Shown: positions 1 through 11,240, counted from the first letter of the stretch. The stretch: DNA of 64,000 nt from Theocolax elegans (GCA_026168455.1 CM047427.1:41388846-41452845); one strand, 5' to 3'. Notes: generated by a model not told the origin, from the letters alone. Translations and numbers: made by a program.

Positions 1-1993
1 AATGGTAAAAACAGTCAGCCAGGCAGTCAGGCAAGTCATTAATAAACAAAAGAAATAATAAATGGCCCAAAACAGAGCCCTGAGGGACTCCTCTAAGTCT
101 CGCAAGAGACTCTGACCTTTCATCCCTGCCCGACATCACAAACTGCGACCTATCCGTAAGGTAAGATCTACACTATCCAATTACAGACTCAGAGAGATCA
201 TAAAAACGCAACTTTTCGCAAAGCAGTTCGATATTGACCGAATCGAAGGCCTGTTTGAAATCAATTGTCACCATAAGGGTGACACAGCCATTATCAATAC
301 CCTCTCTGATGTCATCAACCATCTTTATCAAAGCCGAATGCACACTGTGGCGTTTACGAAACCCAGACTGGAAACGAGAGATGTAACCACGATCTATAAC
401 GTGAGCCATAACAAATTCATGCGCCATAGATTCCAGCAACTTAGCTGTAGAACACAAAATACTAATAGGTCTAAAATCCCCCGCATCCGTCGGCTGAGGC
501 ATCTTAGGAAGAGGTCTGACCAGAGCCACTTTCCAACATTTTGGGAAAACTCCTGACTGCAGCGACTCATCAAAAATGTGCAGTAAAATCGGAACAATAG
601 ATGGAATAGACTCCTTGATGATTCTAAGCGGGATACCGTCAATACCAGAAGCATTCGACTTGGACAACAGCAAAGCCCGACGGAGATCACTAGCTTCTAC
701 GTGTTTGAAGAAAAACTTCCGATCCAGCGAACACTGAGCATAAGAAAATGGAAAATGAAGGGCTCTAGGCTGACCTACACCCACAAAGTGTGCATTTAAA
801 TCGTTTACCGAGACGGGTAAACTAACGCACCCCGAACGAGTAGATTTAAGACCAATTTCATCTACCACCTTCCACATGTCCGACCCCGTGCGACAATCAT
901 TAAACCTAGATCTATAATATTCAAATCGAGCATTTCTAATTAATGTCTGTACTCTATTACGCAACCGCCTATATTCTATACGTGCAGCATCTCTGCCAGT
1001 CCGTCTATAACTTTTCCAGGCTTTATTACGACAAATGATAAGGTTCCTAATATCCAGCGAATACCATGGACAATGTCTCTTACCCACCTTGAATCTGCGT
1101 ACAGGAGCATGCAAATCGAGCAATTCGAGCAGACGACCATTGAGCAGCTGTACCTTCCTATCAATGTTATTGCAATTAAAAAGCTGGGACCAATCGGTGG
1201 AATCTAGGTCTCTCCCAAACGCGGTGGAATCCCACTCTCTAAAAGACCTTCTAACTGTATAACCGCGAGCAGAGCAGGGAACCTCATAGACGAGAACAGC
1301 GACTAACACATCATGATCTGAGATAGCCGGATACCTATGCTGACTAAAATTCTTGAGTGTCGATAGATCACCAACACAGATGTAATCAATGGTGGAGTGT
1401 GAATCTCCCCTTCCACAATGATGCGTAGCCTCGAATGGAATCGGATAGAGATTACATGAATCTAAAGACTCCCTCAGAATAGTGCACGGGGTTGAAGTGT
1501 GAGACCAGTCAATGTTAAAATCCCCCATTAATACAATATTGTCGTATCCACCATCGTGATTCAGTATCGCCTCCTCAACATCACTCCAGTAGCCGGCCTT
1601 TGGAGGACTGTAAACAACAATACATAGAATCTTAAAACAGGTTACAGTTATTTCAACAAGAATAAATTCCGGCCTCTTCACGTACAATAGCGGCTGGGCT
1701 GATGAAGTACAGAATCGCGCAACAAGAGAGTCCTTAACATAAAGGGCCACACCTCCACCAATCTTACCTACGCGATCAACCCGAAAAAGAGTATAACCTT
1801 GAATTTCAAATGATATCTTAAGCGATGAGTGCGACAACCAAGATTCGCTGATACCCAAGACATGTAAATCATGCTTTAGAATAACCTCATTAATATCAGT
1901 AATATGCGCCGAGAGTGACTGCGCGTTACAGTGCCCTATTCTCAAATTAAAAACAGAACTACATGCACTATTCGAACGTTGCTGACTAACCAT
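1..1993 (-). pseudogene. LINE ORF2: AP-like endonuclease + reverse transcriptase, one nonsense codon
   Basis: This is the replication protein of a non-LTR element: it nicks the target and primes reverse transcription there. Residues ~15-240 form an endonuclease/exonuclease/phosphatase domain, with an N-terminal CNAQSL, then GISESW, MGDFNIDW and ISDHD. From about residue 440 the RT follows: FRPISIL, FQSGFRKRHS and motif A IDFKQAFDS. A TAG at 173-175 interrupts the frame, but the same frame stays open to the left edge and shows the diagnostic GVPQGSVLG motif at ~65-95. So this is a single nonsense mutation, not a truncation. The YADD box would lie outside the window. The ATG overlaps the ORF1 stop by 8 bases (ATGGTTAG), an arrangement that suggests translational coupling. 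Confidence 0.88.
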
Positions 1994-3287
1994 AATTAAT
2001 AAAGTTCATCTTATATGCAATCTTCTTTCGTAGGACAGGGCAGTTAAAACGGTCGTTCGCAGCGTGGTTACAATTATCGGGTTTCGTCGACATACAATTT
2101 ACACATTTATGAACAGTCTTATTACTACAATCTAGCAAGTTGTGCTCTTCGGCACAAAAATGACAGCAAACCTTCTCCTTACAATCTTTTGCTAAATGAT
2201 TAAAACGGCTGCAATTATAACATTGAAGAATCGATACATGATCCTCGAGACTACAGGAACTCCAGCCAACATTGACCTTGGTACGAGCGACAAGTACCTC
2301 ACGATGTACAGGCATGGTCTCGATGATACAGGACCGGACGTTACTACCTTGACGCACCGGAAATAAATAAACCACTTTAAAATCGTCTACTGATACATTA
2401 TCAAAATTCTGCTCAGCTATACATCTTGGAATATCCTCTTTTTTCAATTCTACCGGAATACCTCTGATAAACAGCCTTGGGTTGAGTCTAGAGTCAGTCT
2501 TGACCTCAAGCCCTGCCTCATGCAGAGCAGAAATCTCTCTCACCTTCGCTGGGTCAATATTGTCTCCCTCAATGATCACAGCACAGTTTGATCCATTGAA
2601 AATTCTCTTAATTCCAAATTTACATTTGATTGGGTCGATGCAATTTTTAATTGTGTCCTTAGTAACCTTGGAGGACTCAAATTTACTCTTAAAATTCTCT
2701 CGTGGCCCAATCACCACTCTGCTGCACGTAGCTTCTCTTCGAATGGGACGCATCGACTCAATTCCAACAGCTTGCTCCCTTTTCGAGGGCCCCGGACATC
2801 CAGAAGCCGAGACGACATCCGCAAAGGAAGCTCACTGAGCAGCAATTCCAGAGGTGGAATTTACTGTGCAGGCTGTCCTAGATATCCTCTCGAGACGATC
2901 ACAAGAACTAGAAAAAATTTCATTGGACTTGTTAATAACACTCGTTAAGCTACTAAAAGTACTCGCGTAAGCTGTATGTGTAGTATTAACAGCACTTTGT
3001 GCTGCGCACGCAGTAGATAATAAATTAATAGCGTCACATAATCCGCTTATTGCCGATCGCAGAATATCCTTTTTCTCCCTGTCTCTCTCCTCCGTCAGCC
3101 ACCCAAGGAGGATCTCTCTATCCTTACTAGTATTGCGAATAATGGATCACAGTTCATCAACTGACAGGAAAGCATCTTGAGTAGGTAGCGTGTCGTCAAC
3201 GTCAAAACTATCCTCACCGACTGTTCTTCTCCGCTTGGTTGTAGTCTGCCGTGGCGTCCCAGAGATGTCGCCACCGGTCGGAGCCAT
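1986..3287 (-). pseudogene. LINE ORF1: RNA-binding protein with CCHC knuckles, two stops
   Basis: The nucleic-acid-binding ORF1 partner of ORF2. The last 255 codons (1986-2753) are open and end in a cysteine-rich part: CYNCSRFNHLAKDC (CX2CX4HX4C), CCHFCAEEHNLLDC, and a further CVNC...HAANDRFNC. Reading upstream in the same frame reaches an ATG at 3287 with a basic start (MAPTGGD..., TKRRR). This would give 433 residues, so the shorter frame starting at 2753 is probably not the real start. Two in-frame TGA codons, at 3147-3149 and 2832-2834, break it. The middle part is Ser/Thr-rich and possibly coiled. Confidence 0.8.
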
Positions 3288-3531
3288 GACGGGGAATATT
3301 TACATAACTCGACAATGTGCTCGAAAACTCCAACTAACCTCAAAAATCCCTCGAAGAAACAAACTACCACTTAGAGAGCAAGACGAACCTAAAGGTGAAG
3401 ATAACACTCACCCCGACGTCTTGCAAATTTTAGCGAGCAAGGATGACCTGAAAACAACGCTCGGAGGCAGGATTACTGCAGAAAGACAAACTTTGCCAGG
3501 AGCCACCAAGCGATCAACCATGCCTACTTAC

Positions 3532-3561
3532 AGAGAAAGAGAGAGAGAGAGAGAGAGAGAG
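3532..3561. repeat. (GA)n microsatellite
   Basis: An almost pure GA run at the junction between the LINE 5' side and the Gypsy LTR. The related LTR at 14.5 kb has a shorter GAGAGAGAG at the same place, so the tract probably began inside the LTR and expanded. Confidence 0.9.
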
Positions 3562-4167
3562 CAACCGATCGGCTGGTCGTTGTTTACCAACGACTACAGC
3601 AGCGTATAAAGTAAGTGGTACCACTTCACGCGAACGTGTTTTATTCGCAATTAATCGATAGTCTTATTGCTTTATACCAGTCCCATTGACTGGGTATATT
3701 ATTTTAGTTCGCGATTTTTCCCTCTCTCTCTACAAGTCGGCCGTTTACCGACTTGTAATTAAAAGTGTAGACCTCGGCGACGATTACAGATTTTGTTTGT
3801 TATTTATCTTTTATTCTTTATTTCAATAAATTCAGTTTATTATTATAATTCAATCCGGTATTCAAGTAATTGAATTTAACCCACGTACGATTCCTTCCGT
3901 AATCCTAAGAGCTCATATATTTCTGGTGGACAAGTGCTCGACGCGATATCCCTTTTTCGCGGTCAATTTCAGATTTGATTTTTACCTGGTTGTTATCTGA
4001 AACAGTAACTCGGTTTCAGACTAACACTTAACAGATTTGGTAGAGCGGATACATAACCGCCGCCGCAACGCGGAAAAAATACGTTTATTTAAATACGGTA
4101 AGTTTAACCTTACCGCTGAGCAGCCGCGATATTAAAATAAACATCCGTGCGGCAACCAAACTGTTAC
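3562..4167 (+). repeat. Gypsy family-1 LTR, 5'-truncated, no internal region
   Basis: Collinear and highly similar to 14539-15150 (shared blocks GACCGATCGGCT-like start, CTACAAGTCGGCCGTTT, CCCACGTACGATTCCTTCC, GAGCTCATATATTTCTGG). It ends in the same ACTGTTACA. In the 15-kb copy that end is followed at once by a tRNA-Lys primer site. Here it is followed by unrelated AT-rich DNA, so this is a solo LTR or the 3' LTR of a deleted element. Its upstream part is replaced by the LINE. Confidence 0.85.
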
Positions 4168-4618
4168 ACATTTTATTAATTTTTGATAGATAGCGATATT
4201 TTTAATTTGTCCTAAATATACACATTTACATATTATACCTTCTTACTTTTACAGTTATAAATAACAAGTATAGAAGATTCTTTCTAGGATATCTGAAATA
4301 ACGAATTTAACAACTGCAAAATATCAACGATTTCGTGGGATTAGAAGAAGATACAGTTTTTTATAATTTGTAAAACTAATTTAATCATTTACAAGATTAT
4401 CTTTAACGATTTCTGCTACATAACTAATTTGTATATTTATTTTTCTATTATAATTATACAAGGGGTGTCACATTTAAGAATTAAGAGTAGGATTTACAGC
4501 ACAGTTTTACTTGCAGTTTCATGTGCATGTTACAAAGATTTTATGTAAATTATTCTATAATTTCAAAATGTTTGATTGGAAAGACTAAAGTTTCATAAAA
4601 AGGTTCCACATCTGGTTA

Positions 4619-4850
<232 letters not shown>

Positions 4851-5011
4851 TATTTTTTTATTTTAACGTCACTCTTTTTATGCTCCCAATTTGGTGCTAA
4901 TCAGAGAAGGAGGTCATACGATGTCTTTGTTAGGAAAGCACTTGGTGAAAATACATTCCCCAGTGGTGTTTGTATCAATTAGACCAGTACAAAAACGTGC
5001 AACAATCTTTT
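4851..5011 (-). repeat. SINE body, tRNA head missing or replaced
   Basis: Matches the body of the complete SINE at 8109-8320 (TTTTAACGTC, TATGCTCCCAA, GGAGGTCATACGATGTC, AAAGCACTTG, AAATACATTC, CCAGTGGTG, TTGTATCAAT) with about 15% divergence. The T-rich tail is on the left, so it lies on the minus strand. The tRNA-like head is absent: after TTGTATCAATTAGACCAG the sequence becomes TACAAAAACGTGCAACA, which resembles the sequence at the same place in the copy at 51.9 kb. Confidence 0.75.
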
Positions 5012-5319
5012 TACTTACTACAAGGGATGAGAATTTTAGTTTAAGCGGACATGCCTGGATTAAAATTGAAAAAAGCTATACATTATTAACAATTTATAAT
5101 TTTTTAATCGAATTATATGATTGTTCATTTTTATTTAAAATTTGTTGGCCAATTTATATGTAACATAACTATTTTAATTAATTACGAGCAGAATATCTTG
5201 GAAACTACGTCAACAAAAAGGCTGAAATTTTAACAGAAACTATTAAATATTATAAAACAAAATGAATTTAACGTTCGGTGATAATTCATATAATATAAAT
5301 ATCGGTCTTCCCGAACTAA
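5012..5319. other. AT-rich, no gene seen
   Basis: Nothing recognisable beyond AT-rich sequence. GGAAACTACGTCAACAAAAAGG at ~5209 has a transposon-end look but no partner was found. Confidence 0.4.
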
Positions 5320-5760
5320 ATGCTTTATCTTTGGAATACAGCAGGCCCATTATACTTTTTGTCCACTATGGTTGGTGGAACTTCCCAGAGTAATGGCCTT
5401 GATCAAAAATTAAAACAAAAAATTAAAGACGTTTCGTCCTTGATCCCCAGTTTAGACTTCTTAGTAAGGAACTGGAGATCTTACCTTAGACGCCTGTCGC
5501 AAGATGAACTGCGACGTCAGCAAGATGTTTTGCGGTTATGGTCTTTCCCACCGTTAGATGGAGACGACTACACTCGTTGGAGAGATTGTCATCTTCCTCT
5601 ATATATATATAGCCGCATAACATCTCATAACCTTGATATTCGAATTCAAGGTCAAAGTTTCTGGTACCATAATGTGACCCGTTTTAAATACTACAATTTT
5701 TCTCTCAAATATTTTTTGATGGGAGTACGTTTTTTGACACTTTTTGAGTTACGAAATTAA
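5320..5760 (+). CDS. Unrecognised ORF, 146 codons, possibly part of a transposon
   Basis: Not recognised. The middle (about residues 35-90) has protein-like composition and balanced codon use (SSLIPSLDFLVRNWRSYLR, DELRRQQDVLRLW, FPPLDGDDYTRW). The ends are AT-rich and the C-terminus reads into FLTLFELRN just before GGGAAACCCTGTGTA, a string resembling a DNA-transposon terminus. It could be a relic exon or transposase piece. No start signal or neighbour supports it as an active gene. Confidence 0.2.
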   Translation: MLYLWNTAGPLYFLSTMVGGTSQSNGLDQKLKQKIKDVSSLIPSLDFLVRNWRSYLRRLSQDELRRQQDVLRLWSFPPLDGDDYTRWRDCHLPLYIYSRITSHNLDIRIQGQSFWYHNVTRFKYYNFSLKYFLMGVRFLTLFELRN

Positions 5761-6107
5761 AATGGGAAACCCTGTGTACTATTAAAATACTTGTCATTTA
5801 CAATTCTTCGCGCAAAAATATCTTTACGTTTCAATTTCTGTATTTTATAACTAATTATTATTATTATATAGAATGCATTAAGTGAGAGTGCACTACTGTT
5901 GGCAATATAAACTACATCATGAGCTTTTCGTAGCACACTTTCCGGAATCAACGGGTCAGCTGAAACTAAGGGAACTTAACAGTGACAAGTCAGCTCACTG
6001 AGTTAATGAGCTATCCTTCAATATATTTATAGTTATTTTAGCTTAGCTTTACGAGTAATTTTTTTTATACATTTGTTACGTTAGCTAACATATTTCTTAT
6101 TACCGAT
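5761..6107. other. No gene seen
   Basis: AT-rich. It starts with AAAATGGGAAACCCTGTGTA, which could be a transposon end, but no matching inverted partner was found. Confidence 0.4.
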
Positions 6108-7890
6108 GGTTAAATTAATTGGTTTGCAGTTAATGCTAACCTTAAAATTATTATGTATGGACAATAATTTCTTAGATTTCAGATGGATCTTCTATGATTA
6201 TTTTTTAGTTTGGTTCAACTAAATCTGAGGTAGGCAATAATAATTTTTTTACGATTAAAATTATGATTGATTGATTGCTTTATAATGAATGAAAACATTT
6301 TGCACGTAACAAAATCATCATTTTTTCTCTTGATTTATTTGTAAAATTTATTGTAAAGAATATAATTGTTTAAATAATCGTTTAAATTAGATAGGAAAGC
6401 GAATTTCAAATAGGTGCGCTTAGTTTTTTTGCTTGTAATTGAAAAAGGAAAAGAATTAATTCTTGAACTTTATGATCCGACTGAGGCTCACTTAAAGTCG
6501 TTAATAATGCATGCAGACGACTCTATATATAGAAAAGTCGAACGACTCCAGTACTAGATGTTGAGCAATTTACGGCGCAGGCATTCATAGCCAAAACGAA
6601 CTCAAATGAGGATCGTTTCAGGTGGAACAGGCAGAGGACAATTTAGTTTGAGTTGTTGGTTGCCCAGAATTCGGAGATTCCGAACCCGGATTTTGACCTA
6701 CATGTGCTAGAAGTGCTACAGAGGATACATATACGTGAGACTCGCTGGATGAGATGGCCACCAAACCACAGCAGATGCAAATCGATCCTGTGGGGTCTAA
6801 AGCACCTCATGCGAATGCTGTAGGGGCTTGGAGGAGGGATGATACGCAGCCTTCATGTTCAAGTTCTCCCTACCCTAAACGACTTTTATGAGTCCGACCA
6901 ATTAACGTCAAGATCGGCTGAATGATCAGCGATGTCGCACGGTGGTTCGTAAGTCGGGAGTTCGTTTCTCCGGTGACAAAAGCCGCAGCATTGATGCCTC
7001 CCTAGCGAGAATCGAGTATTCTATTGATGTTACATTAGTCAGGCCGGTCAAACAGAGGTGTTACCGAGTGTCTGATAAGATTTGAGAGAAAATGCAATGT
7101 CAAGTTCACAAGGTGCTCGAGAATGGCGTTATTAAAACCTCGAAAAGCGTTTGGTCCACACGCGTGATGATGACGATTTTAGGAAAGTCAGCGCTTTGAC
7201 GAAACCTGATTCATATCCTTTGCCATATGTGCAGGATATCCTACATAAACTGAGGAAAGCCGACATATATCTATGATCGACATGAATTGTGCATAGCACC
7301 AGATATCTCTACACGTGGAGTCGCGCCCGATAGCGACTTATACGGTACCTGGAATAGGTTTGTTCTAGTTTTCTCGTAAGCTACATGGATTGATGAGGTG
7401 ATTGGAGCAGAACTCAAAACGATCGCTCATCCATATCTCGACGATATCATTATTGTATTGAAACTTTTGCAAAGCATGAGCAACTGTTGATCAAGGTGTT
7501 AACTCGCTTGGCAAAAGACAGTTTATATGTTAACCGGAAGAAGTGTGTTTTCTGGCCATTCGAAGTGAGATATTTGAATGTGCGAATTAACCGACACGGG
7601 ATACGATCTGACCCAGCTAAAACGGATCCGATTAAACAATATCTGGCTCCAAAGAATTTGAAGCAGATGAGATAGTTTCTCGAGATGGCAACATAGGAGA
7701 GACGCCTCATGCACCACTTTGCTAACATAGCCAAGTCGCTAACGCATCTGATCAAGAAAGACAAGAGTTATGTTTGGCTGGAAAAACAAGAGAGCGTCTT
7801 TCAGCGGCTTAAAACTCTGTTAAAAACAGTGCCCGTTCTGCGAATTTCCGATGAGACACATCATTTTTCTGAGTGCTTTATCAATTGAGA
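6108..7890 (+). pseudogene. Degraded Gypsy family-1 relic (leader, gag, RT pieces)
   Basis: Collinear with the 14.3-19.5 kb element but riddled with stops, frameshifts and two large deletions. 6108-6480 matches its leader (15415-16290). 6590-7010 matches gag (16552-17310), lacking the part equal to ~16690-17040. 7020-7890 matches RT (18810-19548 and beyond), skipping the rest of gag and all of protease. It keeps pieces the other copy lost: the RT stretch encoding ALTKPDSYPLPYV-like residues at ~7185-7240, the YLDD box (7436-7447 region), and sequence past 7780 into the RNase H start. Older than the 15-kb copy. Confidence 0.85.
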
Positions 7891-8095
7891 TCACGAACAC
7901 AAAATTAAAACTGAGCCTTTCTTTGCGTGGCAGTGTCGTACACTCGTGCATTACTTTATACTGTCAAAAATTGACTTTTTGACAGTATATTTGTTGTTTA
8001 TCCAGCTTTTTTCGCAAATACAAGTAAACGTTGATGTAAGTGAGTGATGATTTTTTACTTATAATAATGAATTGCGATAATTATAATTTTGAAAT
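7891..8095. other. No gene seen
   Basis: AT-rich spacer. It contains a short imperfect inverted repeat around ATACTGTCAAAAATTGAC/TTTTTGACAGTAT at ~7957-7992, a possible small hairpin. Confidence 0.4.
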
Positions 8096-8108
8096 TTTGT
8101 ATCTGTTT

Positions 8109-8320
8109 TTATTTTTTTTTTATTTTAACGTCGCTCGTTTTATGCTCCCAAACCGGTGCTAATCAGCGACGGAGGTCATACGATGTCTTGGGGAAGAAAG
8201 CACTTGTTGAAAATACATTCGCCAGTGGTGCTTGTATCAATCAGCCGGGGCCGGCAATCGAACCTGAGACCTCCAGATTACGAGCCCGACGTCCTACCGA
8301 CCGAGCCATCGCAGGCCTTA
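8109..8320 (-). mobile_element. tRNA-derived SINE, complete, with 13-bp target-site duplication
   Basis: A short non-autonomous retroposon transcribed by RNA polymerase III and mobilised by a LINE. Read on the minus strand it has a tRNA-like head from 8320 (A box and B box, see promoter entry), a body of ~130 bp, and an A-rich tail at the left end. The exact 13-bp direct repeat TTTGTATCTGTTT lies on both sides (8096-8108 and 8321-8333), which fixes the ends and shows a target-primed insertion. The anticodon-loop position reads CTCGTAA, so a tRNA-Thr(CGU)-like or Met-like ancestor is possible. Partial copies sit at 4.9 and 51.9 kb. Confidence 0.9.
8254..8308 (-). promoter_or_regulatory. Internal RNA polymerase III promoter (A and B boxes) of the SINE
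   Basis: On the minus strand TGGCTCGGTCGG (8297-8308) fits the A box and GGTTCGATTGC (8254-8264) the B box of tRNA-type promoters, spaced as in a tRNA gene. They lie in the first 70 bases of the SINE. Confidence 0.8.
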
Positions 8321-8333
8321 TTTGTATCTGTTT

Positions 8334-9112
8334 GCATTAAAATAAACATTTTTGTTTAATCTATAAACCTAAAATTAATATAATTACAAGTTAAAGATAC
8401 TGCTTACAATTTACATACTGTTTTAATATTATTAAAATATTTTGTGTACTGTGAAACATATTTTTGGTTAAAGAAGTATTTTAAAAAAAAAATTTTTTTG
8501 AAATACGCATTTTGATAACTATATACATTATATGAAAATCTTAAACATAAAACGATAACAAAGAAAAATTAATAATATACTAAATTACATTTCAGTTACT
8601 TATCATAAAAGTAAAGAATATTTTGCTGTAGATCGAAAAAGATCAGTGTCACATAACATAAAGAGATTCGAAGATTTAATTATAATGGGGTAGTACTTTT
8701 CATTCAACATTGGATGGATCTATGATACTTCATAAGATAAATATATTTTTGAAAAACTCATTTTCATTCAAAGCTACCTAAATCCAAACTACTATTTCCT
8801 TTTTTAGCTTATAAATAAGGTTTATCGTTAAGATTTTGTTTTATTTTAAGTAAATGTTTTTTCAACATAAATTAAATAAATAGTAGCTTTTAATTTTTTG
8901 GATTAGGTTAGTTCAATTAGTTAAATTAATTTTACAGTGGAGGATGTAACAAATTTTCGAGCCAATTTCTTCCGATCAATAAAACTAGGTTTTAAAATGC
9001 TTCACATCATCCTGTAATTAACTTTTATTCAAAATAAAATTTTCTGAAGTTTATTTGTATACAGAAATGGAATTGCTTTTACATTCCGTACGTTAATAGA
9101 TAGTAGATTTTC
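8334..9112. other. No gene seen
   Basis: AT-rich DNA with long A and T runs. No ORF, repeat or RNA gene could be supported on either strand. Confidence 0.5.
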
Positions 9113-9205
9113 TTACAAGGGGGGAAATGGAACTGTTGCCGGCACGTGATATGACAGCCGAGGCGAAGCAGAGGCATGCACAAGCTCCATTTTACCTCCG
9201 TGTAA
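9113..9205. repeat. Small imperfect inverted repeat, MITE-like
   Basis: TTACAAGGGGGGAAATGGA (9113-9131) is inversely repeated as TCCATTTTACCTCCGTGTAA (~9186-9205). The start TTACAAGG resembles the ends of the two large hairpin MITEs at 49.2 and 53.7 kb. The flank is TTA on one side and TAA on the other, so a true target duplication is not shown. Confidence 0.45.
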
Positions 9206-9455
9206 GAAATAGTATTTTTCTGTATCCTGGGCGAAAGTATGTTAAATAATCAGGCCCGGAAATTAAAAAATCATGTTTATTTACTTTCTTACTGACATCA
9301 AGATTGCATAACCATATTTTTACTTTCGCCCGATGCTTTGATAACCTTAGCGCCTTCTCGATCACTTCACGGCATACTTGCAGTTTGCAGGTTAAATATT
9401 TCAACATTATTTCGTTTGTCATAATTGCCTGATTTTTCCCGATGCGCGCGTTTAG

Positions 9456-9531
9456 GTGTTTGCGATGCCTGCCCAACATTTGCCGCCCGAGCGCAGCGAG
9501 TGCTGCTGGCTGGGGCAGGTATCGAAAACAC
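9456..9531. repeat. Hairpin with 19-bp arms
   Basis: GTGTTTGCGATGCCTGCCC (9456-9474) and GGGCAGGTATCGAAAACAC (9513-9531) pair at 17 of 19 positions around a GC-rich 38-base loop. It lies just downstream of the Crypton ORF and is much more GC-rich than its surroundings. It may be the 3' end structure of that or another element. Confidence 0.6.
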
Positions 9532-9626
9532 ATGAACAAGCAAATTATGTGTTACATTTTTAAATTATTAATAAACGCTAATTAGTAAATAAAGTGATTG
9601 AGTATTTTTTTAACAGAAATTTAATA

Positions 9627-11240
9627 TTAATTGATTACTATACTATTTTTTACAATTTTCAAAAGAATAAAATTATTTATAACATTGCCATTAAAAGTGC
9701 AATTTTCATACTTTATGCATGAATTTTTGAGCCAGTTTACTGTCTTTAAATTTGTTTCCTCATTTTCAAAATCAACTTCTTGATTATGGTCAGTATTTAC
9801 ATTAAGGATGGTATCTATTTTCGGTCTTTTCACAGGTGTTTGAGCAGAATTCTGGTTGAAGAGAACCTTAATAAGGGTTTTCGTAGAAAAATGTCGAGAA
9901 GCTTTAGAACACGACTGTGGCCCACTTGTTACAGATTGCTTCTCACATTGTTGTAGGGGAGTATTTTTAGTGGTTGTAAATAATACTTGAGGTTCTTGTA
10001 ACTCACTGGCGCGTTTAATATCATCTATGGTCATCTCGGTAGCAAAATCATCCCAGTTAATTTCGATTGGAGGCACATTTTCTTTATTTATTTTAATAAT
10101 TTCCATAGGATAATCCTTAATGGTTGATGGTTTTGAAACATTTGGGGGGATTTTAGTAACAGCATTGACCAAAGCTTCTTTCGTTATCCCATCAAAAATT
10201 TTTTGCCGATTGTGTATGGAATTCTCGACATATCCGTGACAGACTTGGTCCGATACCCATCCTCCCAGCTGTTTCACCTTATCAAATGGTGCACCTGAGT
10301 CAGCGAGCAGTGTAGCGCCTGTTCTACGAAAACTATGACCGTTATAACGTTTAGGATCTTGTAAACCAAAGTACGTAGCAACGATTTGGGGTATTTCATA
10401 AATTTTGTTGATCCCGATGACTTGGTGTACACATTTTCCTTCTTGGTAACGAATAAAAAACCTATCAGTAAACTGTTTAGTTGGTCGTAAAGATATATAG
10501 TGATTAACAATTTCGAAGAAAAGATTTCCAATAAGTAATTGGCGCGATGCGGAGGTGGCGCGACTGTTGTAATCATTTTTTGTGGACTTAATTGATATTA
10601 AATATCTTTTATCAGGCAACTTTTCAACATCTTGAACACGTAAATTAGCAATTTCGTCACATGTGAGCACTCCAGAAATTCAAAATATAAGGATAACCTA
10701 ACAAAAAAATATAAAATTACACATAATTACAGTGCAATAGTATCAAAAATAGAGATTTATTATACGAATGTTACTACTACTACGAGTAGTAGTAACATAC
10801 AACGAGTAGTAGTTAGTTACTACTAATACGAGTGTTACTAACCTTAAATTGCTAAATATGTTTTATCATCTGCTTCTTCAATAAACTTTTCAATTTCTTT
10901 CCACTTTAAAACATGAGATTTTAATGGCTTATAGCCTTTAGAATAATTTTTCAACATAGCTTTCAAACTGAAGAAGTTACTAATATTGATATGCTTCTTG
11001 TTATTTCAAGTTTTTTTAAGCATTGACCATATGCTCCAGAGCGTAGAAGGTTTTAACTTTTCTTTCAAACTTTTAAAATATCTTATAAAATTATTTTCAG
11101 GTTAACTGGAAAGATAATGTTTATTATCATCTTTCCACTTTTTAAATGCCTCGTAAACTTGCAAATAACGATCGCCAGACTTTTTTTTGGCAAAGTATCA
11201 CTATTTATAATTAATTCCGCTTCTTTATCAAAATCCCTTA
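9627..11240 (-). pseudogene. Crypton-type tyrosine recombinase, two exons, inactivated
   Basis: Tyrosine recombinase of the animal Crypton type, which would insert circular DNA by site-specific recombination. Exon 2 (9627-10697) is open for 347 codons and has GHSFRRTGAT (HxxR box), QLGGWVSD, and the nucleophile candidate in CHGYVENS. A long Thr/Lys/Asn-rich C-terminal tail of ~170 residues ends in CTFNGN. Exon 1 (10843-~11240) encodes the DNA-binding N-terminus (KSGDRYLQVYEAFKKW, SFKAMLKNYSKGY-like). An intron with GT...AG ends lies at 10698-10842. Damage: TAA and other stops in exon 1, one extra T at the splice junction, TGA just after the junction. In the box where the first catalytic Arg is expected the protein reads LTCDEI, with Thr in the Arg place. 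Family assignment is from motif layout. Confidence 0.8.

Larger units (their letters stand above)
1..3531 (-). mobile_element. Non-LTR retrotransposon, Jockey/I-type, cut by window edge
   Basis: Two overlapping minus-strand ORFs are arranged as in Jockey/I/R1-group LINEs: ORF1 with zinc knuckles (1986-3287), then ORF2 with endonuclease and reverse transcriptase (1-1993). The stretch 3288-3531 would be the 5' UTR. The element stops near a (GA)n tract beside a Gypsy LTR, so its 5' boundary is not proven. The 3' part of ORF2 and the tail lie beyond the left edge. Clade assignment is open. Both ORFs carry in-frame stops, so this copy is dead but relatively young, because the frames are otherwise continuous. 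Confidence 0.85.

Noticed and set aside
5761..5785. DNA-transposon terminus GGGAAACCCTGTGTA
   Set aside because: Looks like common insect transposon ends, but no inverted partner or target duplication was found nearby.
8254..8320. Functional tRNA gene
   Set aside because: A and B boxes are present, but the segment is the head of a SINE with body, A-rich tail and target duplication, and the acceptor stem is not formed.
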